Source: Betaproteobacteria bacterium (GTDB lineage: Bacteria; Pseudomonadota; Gammaproteobacteria; Burkholderiales; Burkholderiaceae_C). Taken from it: 34,530 nucleotides of DNA. The notes beneath the pieces are model-generated. The model had not been told where the DNA came from. It saw only the letters and a list, made by a program, of their open reading frames with translations, and ran no database searches. The position numbers were made by a program, and so were the translations under genes. The stretch is from positions 1 through 34,530 of the forward strand of contig RFXS01000007.1 of assembly GCA_009921465.1 (NCBI GenBank). The letters run 5' to 3'. This document shows, in pieces, positions 1-7,089 of this stretch; the first letter of the stretch is position 1; every line of letters begins with the position of its first letter.

Positions 1-347
1 CCCGCAATCAACACCACCGGGGACTGGCCTTCGACCAGTGCAAAGTGGTTGCGCGGGGCTTGCACCTGCACACGGTCCCCGGTTTTGAGTTGTTGGTGAA
101 TCCAAGCCGAGCCGCCCCGGCTTTGCGGGTCTTTTTGCACTGCCACCCAGTAGCGGTGGGTTTCGCCTGGCGCATTGAGCAGCGAATAACTGCGGGTCAG
201 GCCTTGGGGCAACACCAGGTCGATGTGGGCCCCGGCACTGGCCGGGGGCAAAGGGGAAAGGTCGGGGGCGCGCAGGTCATAGGAGTGGACACCTTCGGCC
301 TCCCAGGTGACCGATTTGACAAAAAGATCAAGCATAGGAATGAGCAT
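1..347 (-). CDS. Flavin/ferredoxin reductase of a Rieske oxygenase system, N-terminal part (cut by window edge)
   Basis: The visible N-terminal ~115 residues match the flavin-binding beta-barrel of VanB / phthalate-dioxygenase-reductase type proteins, which carry electrons from NAD(P)H to a Rieske oxygenase. The key motif is RSYSLLN (the RxYSL flavin-binding motif), and the visible part ends at a VVLIAG strand that opens the NAD-binding domain. The NAD and C-terminal 2Fe-2S domains lie outside the window. Two in-frame ATGs are possible, at 347 and 335; 347 is preferred because a G-rich Shine-Dalgarno-like stretch precedes it. It is the last visible gene of the leftward oxygenase operon, 59 nt after the ABM-domain gene, and is the obvious redox partner of the Rieske protein at 1164-2543. 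The family is clear; the substrate system is inferred from context. Confidence 0.85.
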   Translation of the reverse strand, partial: MLIPMLDLFVKSVTWEAEGVHSYDLRAPDLSPLPPASAGAHIDLVLPQGLTRSYSLLNAPGETHRYWVAVQKDPQSRGGSAWIHQQLKTGDRVQVQAPRNHFALVEGQSPVVLIA

Positions 348-352
348 AACAA

Positions 353-378
353 GCCCGCCCCTGACACAGGGCGCGGGC
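353..378 (-). promoter_or_regulatory. Hairpin covering the reductase ribosome-binding region
   Basis: An inverted repeat with arms 353-360 and 369-378 (GC-rich, two-base bulge, 7-nt loop) lies between the ABM-domain gene and the reductase. On the transcribed strand its downstream arm contains the G-rich sequence that would act as the reductase Shine-Dalgarno. It could hide the ribosome-binding site and lower reductase expression relative to the oxygenase. No T-tract follows, so it is not a standard terminator. Confidence 0.35.
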
Positions 379-406
379 AAACAAGAACAATTTTGATGTG
401 GGGGCT

Positions 407-721
407 TTAGCCCGCTTTGACCACGGGCGCCACCGAGCGCAGCCAACGGGTGGCAGCCTGGCGGGTGATCAAGGGTTTGGCAGCGGCCAAAAAGGTTTGG
501 GTGTGGGCCCAACCCATGTGCACCTTGAATGCCTCTTCACTGGCGTACACCTCGTAGAGCAATATTTTGTTGGGGTCTTCCATGCCACGCACCACATCAA
601 ATTGATAGCAACCGGCTTCGTTGGCCACCGAGGCATGGGCGTTGATGTCGATCAACCGGTTGAACTCGTCGAGGCACTCGGGCTTGACATCGAACTCCAC
701 CACCAAAACAAATTTATTCAC
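407..721 (-). CDS. ABM-domain protein (putative quinol monooxygenase, YgiN-like)
   Basis: A 104-residue single-domain protein of the antibiotic biosynthesis monooxygenase family, a dimeric alpha/beta ferredoxin-like fold. Visible family marks are the FVLVVEFDVKPE first strand, the NEAGCYQFDV strand, the LLYEVYASEEAF strand-helix and the HMGWAHTQTF helix. Relatives act on quinols or phenols, or serve as small accessory proteins in aromatic pathways. The start is taken as GTG at 721 because AAGGAAA sits 8 nt upstream; a TTG 33 nt further upstream has no ribosome-binding site. It lies between the RidA-like gene and the reductase in the oxygenase operon. A role in oxidising or detoxifying the hydroxylated product is plausible but inferred. 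Confidence 0.8.
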   Translation of the reverse strand: MNKFVLVVEFDVKPECLDEFNRLIDINAHASVANEAGCYQFDVVRGMEDPNKILLYEVYASEEAFKVHMGWAHTQTFLAAAKPLITRQAATRWLRSVAPVVKAG

Positions 722-750
722 GTTGTGTTTCCTTTTTAGACTGCCATTTT

Positions 751-1140
751 TCAACCGGCATGGACCACAAAGTCCATCGCCACCAAAGCCTCGCGGGGCA
801 ACTCCGTCACACCCACCAATGATCGGGTGGGGGCTTTTTCGGCCTCGAAAAACCCAGCATAAACTTTTTCGAATCTGGCCCCAAAACGGTTCATTTGCCG
901 CAAATGCACGGTCACTGCCACCACCTGGGTGCGCGCCAGCCCTTGGGCCGCAAGCAAGCTGTCGAGGTTGCGCATGATTTGGCGCGACTGCTCTTCCACC
1001 GACTCGGCCAAGGCCTTGCTCGGTTGCACCAAGTCAACCGGCAACACGCCATTGACAAAGGCCCAAGCTGCGGCCATGACCAGTGCGCTGCCCACCGGGG
1101 CTGCGGCATCGGCCACATGGGGTACATATTTGCGGCTCAT
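751..1140 (-). CDS. RidA/YjgF-family protein (enamine/imine deaminase family)
   Basis: A 129-residue protein with the full-length RidA fold: SxALVMAAAWAFVNGVLP strand pair, QSRQIMRNLDSLLAAQG helix, and a C-terminal TRSLVGVTELPREALVAMDFVV segment. Arg106 aligns with the essential Arg105 of E. coli RidA, while the usual terminal Glu is replaced by Asp123. True RidA proteins hydrolyse 2-aminoacrylate and other enamines/imines; some relatives act as aminomuconate deaminases in aromatic breakdown. It sits 23 nt after the Rieske oxygenase stop and directly before the ABM gene, so it is probably a pathway enzyme here rather than the housekeeping RidA. A GGAG motif precedes the ATG at somewhat long spacing. 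The family is sure; the substrate is unknown. Confidence 0.88.
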   Translation of the reverse strand: MSRKYVPHVADAAAPVGSALVMAAAWAFVNGVLPVDLVQPSKALAESVEEQSRQIMRNLDSLLAAQGLARTQVVAVTVHLRQMNRFGARFEKVYAGFFEAEKAPTRSLVGVTELPREALVAMDFVVHAG

Positions 1141-1163
1141 GATGTGTGGTCTCCGGTCAGTGT

Positions 1164-2543
1164 TTATTTGGCGCTTGCATGGGCCATGGATTGCAATATC
1201 TCGCGCACCTTTTTGTCGACGGCTCGCTCGCGCTCAAGAGGGGGCAGATGATCAAACTCGACAAAACTCAACGCCGCTTCGCGCCCGAACTGGGCCAATC
1301 GCTGTGGGTCGTCCAGATTCACATCGTCGGGCACCCGCATGACCACCTCGTGCGCATAGGTGCTCACCGGCTTGTCACCATTCAACCTGGGTTGCACCGG
1401 TACCTTGCCCTCGGCCGTGGTGCGGATGGCATTGGCCAGCAAGCGGCGAAACAGCACCACACCGCGGTCGGTCGTGCCCAGGTGTTCGGCCTTGCGGTTG
1501 GCCACAGCGCCTTGCGTGACCACCGCATCAAAGTCGCCGGGTTCGCGCTGGCGCTCGGCGTGGGGGCGGTCTTGGGTTTGGCCAATAAAAGGAATTTGGT
1601 CCACACCAAAATCCTCGCGGCTGATTTTGCGCACGCCAGCGTTGTAGCTGTTGAGGTGGGCAAAGCCCATGTAAAAAGAATTGTGGTCATCCACCGCCAC
1701 CGCCCAGCGGGTCAAGAAGGGGCGCAGCCCCACGCTTTCTGCGTCGACCCGGTTGGCCCCGTTTGGAAACTGGCCCATGTTGGGCAAGATGATGTCGCTG
1801 GCGCGGACAAACACATAGTCGCCCACTTTGCGCGTGGCCATGGACAAAAACCCCAGCGGTGTTTCTGGAAAGTCCAGTTGCGGCAAAACCTTGAACGCCG
1901 CTGAAAACTGCTGTCCCGCCACGATGGCATGCAAGTATGCGTTGTGGATGGGGTCTGATCCGTTCTCTACGATTTGCACCCAGTTGCATGGCAGGTTCAT
2001 GCGAAACGGCACCACCTCGTTGTCGGACGGGTTGTCCACGCAGTCATAGGTGGGGAATTCGGGTTCGGCGTCCACTGGACCCATGTAGGCAAACAACAGG
2101 CCCTTCCACTCATGGATGCGGTAAGCGCCTTGTACAAAGTTGTCCTTGATGCGGCTGGTCTGGGGCTCTGCGGGCGTGTCAAGCACGGTGCCGTCGACGT
2201 TGAAGTGCCAGCCGTGGTAGCAGCAGCGGATGCCACGCTCGGCCACGATGCCGTATTCCAGCGAGGTGCCGCGGTGGATGCAATGGCGGTGCAGCAAGCC
2301 CAACTGGCCCGACCCGTCGCGAAACACCACCAGGTCTTCGCCCAGCAACCGCACCGGCACTGGCAGGTCTTTGAGTTCTGAGGCCAGCAAAAATGGGTGC
2401 CAATAGCGACGCAGGTACTCACCCCCAGGGGTGCCGGGCCCGACCTGGGTGATGAAGCTGTCGTCGCTGGGCGCAGGCCGGTTGTGGTAGCCGCTGTAGG
2501 GCCGCAACTCACGCTGCGTGGCCGCTGTGCTTGGCTTGGTCAT
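1164..2543 (-). CDS. Rieske 2Fe-2S ring-hydroxylating oxygenase, catalytic subunit
   Basis: A 459-residue cytoplasmic oxygenase subunit. The Rieske centre is C88-x-H90 and C107-x2-H110 (HCIH ... CCYH). The mononuclear iron site reads D197-P-I-H200-N-A-Y-L-H205, with the Asp-3-His-5-His spacing of naphthalene-dioxygenase-type enzymes. Single-subunit oxygenases of this length (phthalate 4,5-dioxygenase or vanillate demethylase type) pair with a flavin/2Fe-2S reductase, matching the partial reductase at 1-347. It adds oxygen to, or O-demethylates, an aromatic acid; which one cannot be told. It is the first gene of a leftward operon, with an AAAGGAGA ribosome-binding site and a promoter overlapping putative operator half-sites shared with the divergent TetR gene. 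Confidence 0.92.
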   Translation of the reverse strand: MTKPSTAATQRELRPYSGYHNRPAPSDDSFITQVGPGTPGGEYLRRYWHPFLLASELKDLPVPVRLLGEDLVVFRDGSGQLGLLHRHCIHRGTSLEYGIVAERGIRCCYHGWHFNVDGTVLDTPAEPQTSRIKDNFVQGAYRIHEWKGLLFAYMGPVDAEPEFPTYDCVDNPSDNEVVPFRMNLPCNWVQIVENGSDPIHNAYLHAIVAGQQFSAAFKVLPQLDFPETPLGFLSMATRKVGDYVFVRASDIILPNMGQFPNGANRVDAESVGLRPFLTRWAVAVDDHNSFYMGFAHLNSYNAGVRKISREDFGVDQIPFIGQTQDRPHAERQREPGDFDAVVTQGAVANRKAEHLGTTDRGVVLFRRLLANAIRTTAEGKVPVQPRLNGDKPVSTYAHEVVMRVPDDVNLDDPQRLAQFGREAALSFVEFDHLPPLERERAVDKKVREILQSMAHASAK

Positions 2544-2565
2544 GGCTTGTCTCCTTTGCGCGGCG

Positions 2566-2594
2566 ATGCTATGCCAGGCGCTTGATTAAGTCAA
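2566..2594 (-). promoter_or_regulatory. Predicted sigma-70 promoter of the Rieske oxygenase operon
   Basis: On the minus strand a TTGACT -35 (2594-2589) is followed, after exactly 17 bp, by a TAGCAT -10 (2571-2566). The transcript would start just upstream of the AAAGGAGA ribosome-binding site of the oxygenase gene. The -35 overlaps the TTGATT repeat cluster, so a bound repressor would block it. Confidence 0.5.
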
Positions 2595-2604
2595 TCAATT
2601 GATT
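2582..2604. promoter_or_regulatory. Putative TetR operator: three TTGATT half-sites
   Basis: Three copies of TTGATT in alternating orientation occupy 2582-2587 (+), 2593-2598 (-) and 2599-2604 (+). The last two form a perfect 12-bp palindrome (AATCAATTGATT); the first two form an inverted repeat with a 5-bp spacer. The cluster lies in the divergent gap next to the TetR gene, the usual place for an autoregulatory operator. No binding data exist; the assignment is inferred. Confidence 0.5.
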
Positions 2605-2616
2605 TAGAGTCCGCGC

Positions 2617-3327
2617 ATGATTTCTACCTCCCCCATGTTGGACGCTTCAGCGCCCGCCGAATCAGGTCGCGGCCCACTGGCCCGTGCCGCTTTGATCCGC
2701 GCCGGTGTGCAGGTGTTTGGCGAGAACAGCCTGGCCAGCGCGACCACGCGTGAGATCGCCCAGCTTGCGGGCCAAAACATTTCGGCCATTGCCTATTACT
2801 TTGGCAACAAAGAGGGTTTGTACTTTGCCGTGGCCCATCACATCAGCGACACCTTGGTCGCTCGGCTGGGCCCACTGCTCGATGAAATTGAGATCCAACT
2901 TGGCCAGGGCCCCAGTGAGCCCGAATCGTACTTGGCCCTGTTTGGTCGCTTGATCGGTGCAAGCTTGTCAACTTACCAAGAGATGTTGGCCGTCACCAGC
3001 ATCGTGGTCAAGGAGCAAATGCACCCGACCCAGGCCTTTGATATCTTGTACGAAGGCTGCCTGGAGCGCTTGCACCAAGTGGGTGCGCGCCTGATCGAGG
3101 CTTACACTGGCGATACCCCTGGCCAACAAGAGACCGTGGTGCGCTTTCATGCACTGCTGGGCCAAAGTTTGGCTTTTCGCTTTGCCCGCGAGACCATCGT
3201 TCGGCGTGCCGGATGGGCCGACATCGGCCCCGAGCAGGTCGAGCTGATTGAGCGTGTGGTCACCGAACAGGTTTGCGACGCTTTGCGCGGCCTGCGTTGG
3301 CGCCACCTGGGTGCGCACCAACACTGA
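2617..3327 (+). CDS. TetR/AcrR-family repressor with CerR-type C-terminal domain
   Basis: A 236-residue regulator. The N-terminal TetR helix-turn-helix spans about residues 20-70, with the ATTREIAQLAGQNISAIAYYFGNKEGLY recognition region. The ligand-binding part, with the MLAVTSIVVKEQMHPTQAFDILYEG helix, resembles the CerR / DUF1956 C-terminal family. It is transcribed divergently from the Rieske operon and heads the Bug-Bug-FAH run, so it is the likely local repressor, with the pathway substrate or an intermediate as inducer. A second in-frame ATG at 2635 could be the real start, as the 2617 ATG has only a weak ribosome-binding site. Confidence 0.88.
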   Translation: MISTSPMLDASAPAESGRGPLARAALIRAGVQVFGENSLASATTREIAQLAGQNISAIAYYFGNKEGLYFAVAHHISDTLVARLGPLLDEIEIQLGQGPSEPESYLALFGRLIGASLSTYQEMLAVTSIVVKEQMHPTQAFDILYEGCLERLHQVGARLIEAYTGDTPGQQETVVRFHALLGQSLAFRFARETIVRRAGWADIGPEQVELIERVVTEQVCDALRGLRWRHLGAHQH

Positions 3328-3340
3328 ACTCTGGTGCTTG

Positions 3341-3370
3341 GCAGACCCGAATTTTTTCTGCGCTTTTTTT
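3341..3370 (+). terminator. Weak possible terminator after the TetR gene
   Basis: A 5-bp stem (GCAGA at 3341-3345, TCTGC at 3357-3361) with an 11-nt loop is followed by a run of T (3364-3370). The stem is short, so it may only attenuate readthrough into the Bug genes. Confidence 0.25.
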
Positions 3371-3396
3371 ATATACCCATGATTGGAGACCCCCCG

Positions 3397-4359
3397 ATGA
3401 TTCGACGCCGCCTGACATTGCTGGCCCTGCTGTGTGCGCCTTTGCTGGCTTGGTCACAGGCTTACCCCAACAAACCCATCCGCTTGGTGGTGCCCTACGC
3501 ACCGGGTGGCGCTGTGGACGCCTTGGCCCGACCCGTGGCGCAGCGCTTGAGCGAGATCTTGGGCCAACCGGTGATCGTGGACAACCGCCCTGGTGCCAAT
3601 GCCACCTTGGGCGCGGACAACGTGGCGCGCTCCAGCCCCGATGGCTATTCCATCGTGCTGACCTCCATCGTGCATTACCTGGTGCCGTTTTTCTCCAAAA
3701 ACGTGCCCTACGACACGATGAAAGACTTCACACCCATTGCCCAAGTGGCCGTGACGCCCAATATCTTGGCCGTGCACCCATCGCTGCCCGTCAACTCGGT
3801 CAAAGAACTGATTGACTACGCCAAAAAGAACCCCGGCAAACTGTTTTACGGCACCACCGGCGTGGGCTCCACCCACCACCTGGGTGGTGTGCTGTTTGCC
3901 CAAATGGCCAACATCAGCTTGGAGCACCTGCCCTACAAAGGCGGCAGCCCCACCATCAACGATGCGCTGGGTGGGCAAATCCCGGTGGTCATCCTCACCT
4001 CGCCCACCATCTTGCCCCACGCCAAAGCGGGCCGACTGCGTGCCCTGGGCGTGATCGAGGGCAAACGCGCGCGCTCTTCACCCGACGTGCCTTCCATCGG
4101 TGAAACGGTGCCCGGTTATGCCGTGCCCGACACCTGGTTTGGCGTGCTGGGGCCAGCCAACATGCCCAAGCCCATCGTGGACAAGCTCAATGCAGCTTTC
4201 CGCCAGGCCATCAACACGCCCGAGATCAAGCAGCGCTTGGAGGCCGGTGGCTATGAAATCACCGGCACCACCAGTGCCGACGAGTTCACCCAATCGATCA
4301 AGGCCGACACCGAGGTGTTTCGCAAGATCGTGGTCTCGGCCGGGATCAAACCCGAATGA
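3397..4359 (+). CDS. Bug-family (TctC-like) periplasmic solute receptor 1
   Basis: A 320-residue tripartite-tricarboxylate-type receptor. A Sec signal peptide (MIRRRLTLLALLCAPLLAWSQA) precedes the family opening YPNKPIRLVVPYAPGGAVD. Other Bug hallmarks are the VDNRPGANATLGADNVARS, PYDTMKDFTPIAQV and GTTGVGSTHHLGGVLF segments. Bug proteins bind carboxylated or amidated small molecules in the periplasm and pass them to TctAB permeases or act as sensors. The start at 3397 is chosen for a GGAG 8 nt upstream; an in-frame ATG at 3379 would spoil the signal peptide. It overlaps the next Bug gene by 4 nt. No tctA/tctB genes lie nearby, which is usual for Bug paralogues in this group. Confidence 0.93.
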   Translation: MIRRRLTLLALLCAPLLAWSQAYPNKPIRLVVPYAPGGAVDALARPVAQRLSEILGQPVIVDNRPGANATLGADNVARSSPDGYSIVLTSIVHYLVPFFSKNVPYDTMKDFTPIAQVAVTPNILAVHPSLPVNSVKELIDYAKKNPGKLFYGTTGVGSTHHLGGVLFAQMANISLEHLPYKGGSPTINDALGGQIPVVILTSPTILPHAKAGRLRALGVIEGKRARSSPDVPSIGETVPGYAVPDTWFGVLGPANMPKPIVDKLNAAFRQAINTPEIKQRLEAGGYEITGTTSADEFTQSIKADTEVFRKIVVSAGIKPE

Positions 4360-5324
4360 AGCGCCGCCACCTATTGGCCGCTGCGGCAGCAGGGGTCTTG
4401 ACCTCCCCCACCAGCTGGGCCCAAAACTACCCGAGCAAAGCCGTTCGCTTGGTGGTGCCCTATGCGCCCGGCGGCGGTCTCGATGTGTTCAACCGCCCCA
4501 TGTCCATCAAACTGGCTGAACTGATGGGCCAATCGGTGGTGATCGAAAACCGCGCTGGGGCTTCGGGCGTGATTGGGGCCGATGTGGTGGCCAAGTCAGC
4601 CCCCGACGGCCACACCCTTTTGAGCGCGTTTTCTTCGCAAATCTTGCAGCCACATGTGCTCAAAAACGTACCCTTTGACAACCAGCGCGACTTCACACCT
4701 ATCTTGGAAGCGGCGCGCGCGCCCATTGCCATCGTGGTCAACCCGGCACTGCCGGTGCAGTCGGTGAAAGAGCTGATCGCCTACGCCAAAGCCAACCCGG
4801 GCAAAGTCGGTTATGTGACGGCAGGTTCCAACACATCGCAACACCTGACCGGTCTGATGCTGGAAAAAGTCACTGGCGCACAGCTCATCCACGTGTCCTA
4901 CAAAGGCGGCGGCCCGGCCCTGACCGACTTGCTGGGCGGGCAGGTGCAAATGGGCATCTTGGTGCTGGGCCCCATCATGCAGCACGTGCAAAGCGGCAAG
5001 CTGCGCGCACTGGCGGTGATCGAGCCCACCCGCGCCAAGGCCGCGCCAACCATTCCCACATTGGAAGAGGCGGGCTTTGGCGGCGCCACCATGCCCGACA
5101 CCTGGATCGGCTACTTTGGCCCACGCGGCCTGAGTGCGCCCATCACCCGACAGCTCAATGGCTGGATTCAACAAGCCGCCCAGGCCAGCGATGTGCGCCC
5201 CCGACTGGAAGCCGCCGGCTACGAAGTCGGTGGCGGCACACCCGAGCAATTTGCCGACAAGATCCGCCAAACCAATGAAAACTACCGCCGCATCGTGGCG
5301 GCCGCCGACATCAAACCCGAATAA
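4356..5324 (+). CDS. Bug-family (TctC-like) periplasmic solute receptor 2
   Basis: A 322-residue paralogue of the preceding gene, joined to it by an ATGA overlap at 4356-4359, which suggests translational coupling. The signal peptide MKRRHLLAAAAAGVLTSPTSWAQ is followed by YPSKAVRLVVPYAPGGGLD, VIENRAGASGVIGADVVAKS and PFDNQRDFTPILEAARAPIA. The two receptors share the family scaffold but differ in the likely ligand-contact stretches (AVDALARPVAQRL versus LDVFNRPMSIKL), so they may bind different pathway compounds. It is followed after 15 nt by the FAH-family hydrolase. The ligand is unknown. Confidence 0.93.
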   Translation: MKRRHLLAAAAAGVLTSPTSWAQNYPSKAVRLVVPYAPGGGLDVFNRPMSIKLAELMGQSVVIENRAGASGVIGADVVAKSAPDGHTLLSAFSSQILQPHVLKNVPFDNQRDFTPILEAARAPIAIVVNPALPVQSVKELIAYAKANPGKVGYVTAGSNTSQHLTGLMLEKVTGAQLIHVSYKGGGPALTDLLGGQVQMGILVLGPIMQHVQSGKLRALAVIEPTRAKAAPTIPTLEEAGFGGATMPDTWIGYFGPRGLSAPITRQLNGWIQQAAQASDVRPRLEAAGYEVGGGTPEQFADKIRQTNENYRRIVAAADIKPE

Positions 5325-5339
5325 GCCCCCAGGACACCC

Positions 5340-6326
5340 ATGAAACTCGCCACCTTTATCGACCCCTCACAACACACCGCCATTGGCGCGGTCGACACCG
5401 CCAGCCAAACGGTGCTGTCGCTGCAAGCTGCGCACCACCAACACAAGGGCAACGACAGCCCGCACCTGGTGGACATGCTGGCCTTGATGGACGGCGGTGA
5501 ACCGGCCCTGGCGCTGGCGCGCGAAATTGAACGCCTCAGTGCTGGCGCAGGCCCACACCGCCACGCCCTGGCCAACGTCAAGCTGCTGGCACCCGTACCG
5601 CTGCCACGCCAAATTCGCGACTTCAACAACGCCGAAGACCACATGCGCAACGCCCCTGCGGGCATGCAAATGTTGGTGGCGCGCATGAAGGGCCTGCCCG
5701 TGCCCGCCCGCAACGATGTGCCCGTGAGCATCCCCGACGTGAACTTTGCCCAACCTATTTTTTACATCAGCAACCGCTTCAACGTGGTGGGCACAGACGC
5801 CACGGTCGAGTGGCCCAGCTACAGCGAATGGTTTGACTACGAAGGCGAGTTTGGCTTCTTCATTGGCAAGGGCGGAAAAAACATCAGCAAGGCCGATGCG
5901 CCCAAACACATTTTTGGCTACACCGTGTTCAACGACTTTTCAGCGCGCGACAAACAAATTCGCGAAATGGAAGGCCGCATGGGCCCGACCAAAGGCAAAA
6001 GTTTTGACACCGGCAACGCCATGGGCCCGTGGATCGTGACCGCTGACGAAATCCCCAACTCGCGCGACTTGAAGGTACAGGTGCGCGTCAACGGCGAGGC
6101 CTGGGGCAACAGTTCAACGAGCAGCATGATCCACAGCTTTGAGGACATGATCGCCTACATCTCCGAGTGCGAAACCCTGCACGTGGGCGAGTTTTTTGGC
6201 AGCGGCACCATGGCCGGCTGCTGCAGCCTGGAATGCGACCGCTGGATGAAAGACGGCGATGTGATCGAAGTCGAGTTCGAGCGCATTGGCGTGCTGCGCA
6301 ACCTGGTCAAGCGGCTGAGAAAATAA
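5340..6326 (+). CDS. Fumarylacetoacetate hydrolase (FAH)-family enzyme
   Basis: A 328-residue cytoplasmic enzyme. The metal site is visible as DYEGE (E168 and E170) and FNDFSARD (D199), followed by the substrate-loop KGKSFDTGNAMGPW and the C-terminal GTMAGC turn. Family members hydrolyse or hydrate 2-oxo-4-acyl acids at the end of aromatic ring-cleavage routes (fumarylpyruvate, 2-oxohepta-dienedioate and others). Its position after two Bug receptors, divergent from a Rieske oxygenase, suggests it handles a ring-cleavage or side-chain product of the same pathway, but no ring-cleavage dioxygenase is in the window. A strong hairpin terminator closes the operon 10 nt downstream. Confidence 0.9.
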   Translation: MKLATFIDPSQHTAIGAVDTASQTVLSLQAAHHQHKGNDSPHLVDMLALMDGGEPALALAREIERLSAGAGPHRHALANVKLLAPVPLPRQIRDFNNAEDHMRNAPAGMQMLVARMKGLPVPARNDVPVSIPDVNFAQPIFYISNRFNVVGTDATVEWPSYSEWFDYEGEFGFFIGKGGKNISKADAPKHIFGYTVFNDFSARDKQIREMEGRMGPTKGKSFDTGNAMGPWIVTADEIPNSRDLKVQVRVNGEAWGNSSTSSMIHSFEDMIAYISECETLHVGEFFGSGTMAGCCSLECDRWMKDGDVIEVEFERIGVLRNLVKRLRK

Positions 6327-6336
6327 ATCGCTTGAC

Positions 6337-6373
6337 GATCGGCCTGCGCAAGGCGGGCCGATCATGTTTTCTT
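6337..6373 (+). terminator. Rho-independent terminator of the TetR-Bug-FAH operon
   Basis: A perfect 8-bp stem (6337-6344 with 6356-6363, GATCGGCC/GGCCGATC) with an 11-nt loop is followed by a T-rich run (6365-6374). It lies between the FAH gene and the convergent toxin gene, and may also limit transcripts from the other side. Confidence 0.8.
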
Positions 6374-6377
6374 TGGG

Positions 6378-6803
6378 TCACGGTTTTCCAAAAATGGCAA
6401 CGCCTGCTGTGATGGCCGCTTTGGTCAAATCTGTGTCCAATGTGGCCAAAGGCAGCCCTTTGCGCATAGACAGCTCCAAGTAGGTCGCATCGTAAGCAGA
6501 CAGCTTGAAGCGCCGAGCCAGTTGAAGAATGTCCCCCAATGCCTGCACCCCTGTGGTGAGATCGGTCTCAATGTTCAAGCCTGCAAAGAGGGCCACAAAG
6601 CGTTGCGATTCAACTTCCTCGACGATGCCCTTGGCTTCTAACTTGGTGATCACATTGGCGATTTCCAATGCGCACAACGAAGGCACGACCGCCTGCCCTT
6701 CCTTGAGCGCCATCAAAGTGGCTTGGGCATACGCGATGCCTTTCGGGTTGGTCTGTGGCACGAACCAAAGCAGGGCCACAGAAGCGTCCAAAACGAACGT
6801 CAT
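6378..6803 (-). CDS. vapC: PIN-domain toxin ribonuclease (VapC-type)
   Basis: A 141-residue PIN-domain endoribonuclease. The acidic metal-binding residues are D6 (FVLDASVAL), E47 (CALEIANV), D105 (SAYDATYLE) and D123 (ATLDTDL), the full catalytic quartet. VapC toxins cut tRNA or rRNA and are silenced by their partner antitoxin. It overlaps the antitoxin gene by 4 nt (ATGA) as the second gene of the pair, the normal VapBC order. The site is intact, so it should be active. Its RNA target cannot be predicted. Confidence 0.9.
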   Translation of the reverse strand: MTFVLDASVALLWFVPQTNPKGIAYAQATLMALKEGQAVVPSLCALEIANVITKLEAKGIVEEVESQRFVALFAGLNIETDLTTGVQALGDILQLARRFKLSAYDATYLELSMRKGLPLATLDTDLTKAAITAGVAIFGKP

Positions 6804-7045
6804 TCCCGCCCTTCTTTGATCAATGCTTTGAGGTTGAACGAGGCCGCGGATTTGCGTTTTTTCATGAATGCCAGCATGTCATCCACTGCAGCCCCTTTGT
6901 CAGGAGTGGTGTCAAAGTGAGCGGGCACCAGTTCAGCCACAGCCTCACCCCTGAGGGTGATGGTGTAGTGATTCCCCGCCTGCACCCCGCGCAGCAACTC
7001 CGGCAATTTGGTCTTGGCTTCGTAAGAACCCACTTTGATGTTCAC
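6800..7045 (-). CDS. Phd/YefM-type antitoxin paired with the PIN toxin
   Basis: An 81-residue antitoxin. The start is GTG at 7045, 7 nt after a GGAGA ribosome-binding site; longer in-frame readings extend through the putative promoter and lack a site. The N-terminal half (VGSYEAKTKLPELLRGVQAG, then YTITLRGEAVAELVP) is the Phd/YefM DNA-binding and dimerisation fold. The C-terminal tail (FMKKRKSAASFNLKALIKEGRE) should wrap the toxin. Phd-type antitoxins often pair with PIN toxins in proteobacteria and repress their own operon, and a tandem repeat just upstream is a likely binding site. Confidence 0.88.
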   Translation of the reverse strand: MNIKVGSYEAKTKLPELLRGVQAGNHYTITLRGEAVAELVPAHFDTTPDKGAAVDDMLAFMKKRKSAASFNLKALIKEGRE

Positions 7046-7065
7046 AGCATTTCTCCAAGCATCGA

Positions 7066-7089
7066 TATAGACCAGTTTATAGACCAGTT
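7066..7089. repeat. Perfect 12-bp tandem repeat upstream of the toxin-antitoxin pair
   Basis: TATAGACCAGTT occurs twice, end to end, at 7066-7077 and 7078-7089. It begins 21 bp upstream of the antitoxin start. On the minus strand the second copy carries a TATA-rich stretch that may be the -10 element (TTGCAA, 18 bp, TATATC). The repeat is therefore a good candidate operator for antitoxin autoregulation. Confidence 0.6.

Noticed and set aside
402-413. Small GGGC-TTTA-GCCC hairpin at the ABM gene stop
   Set aside because: Only 4 bp of stem and no T-tract, so not a credible terminator.
1146-1904. 252-residue plus-strand open frame opposite the Rieske oxygenase
   Set aside because: The minus strand encodes the catalytic domain with metal ligands; the plus frame has no family features.
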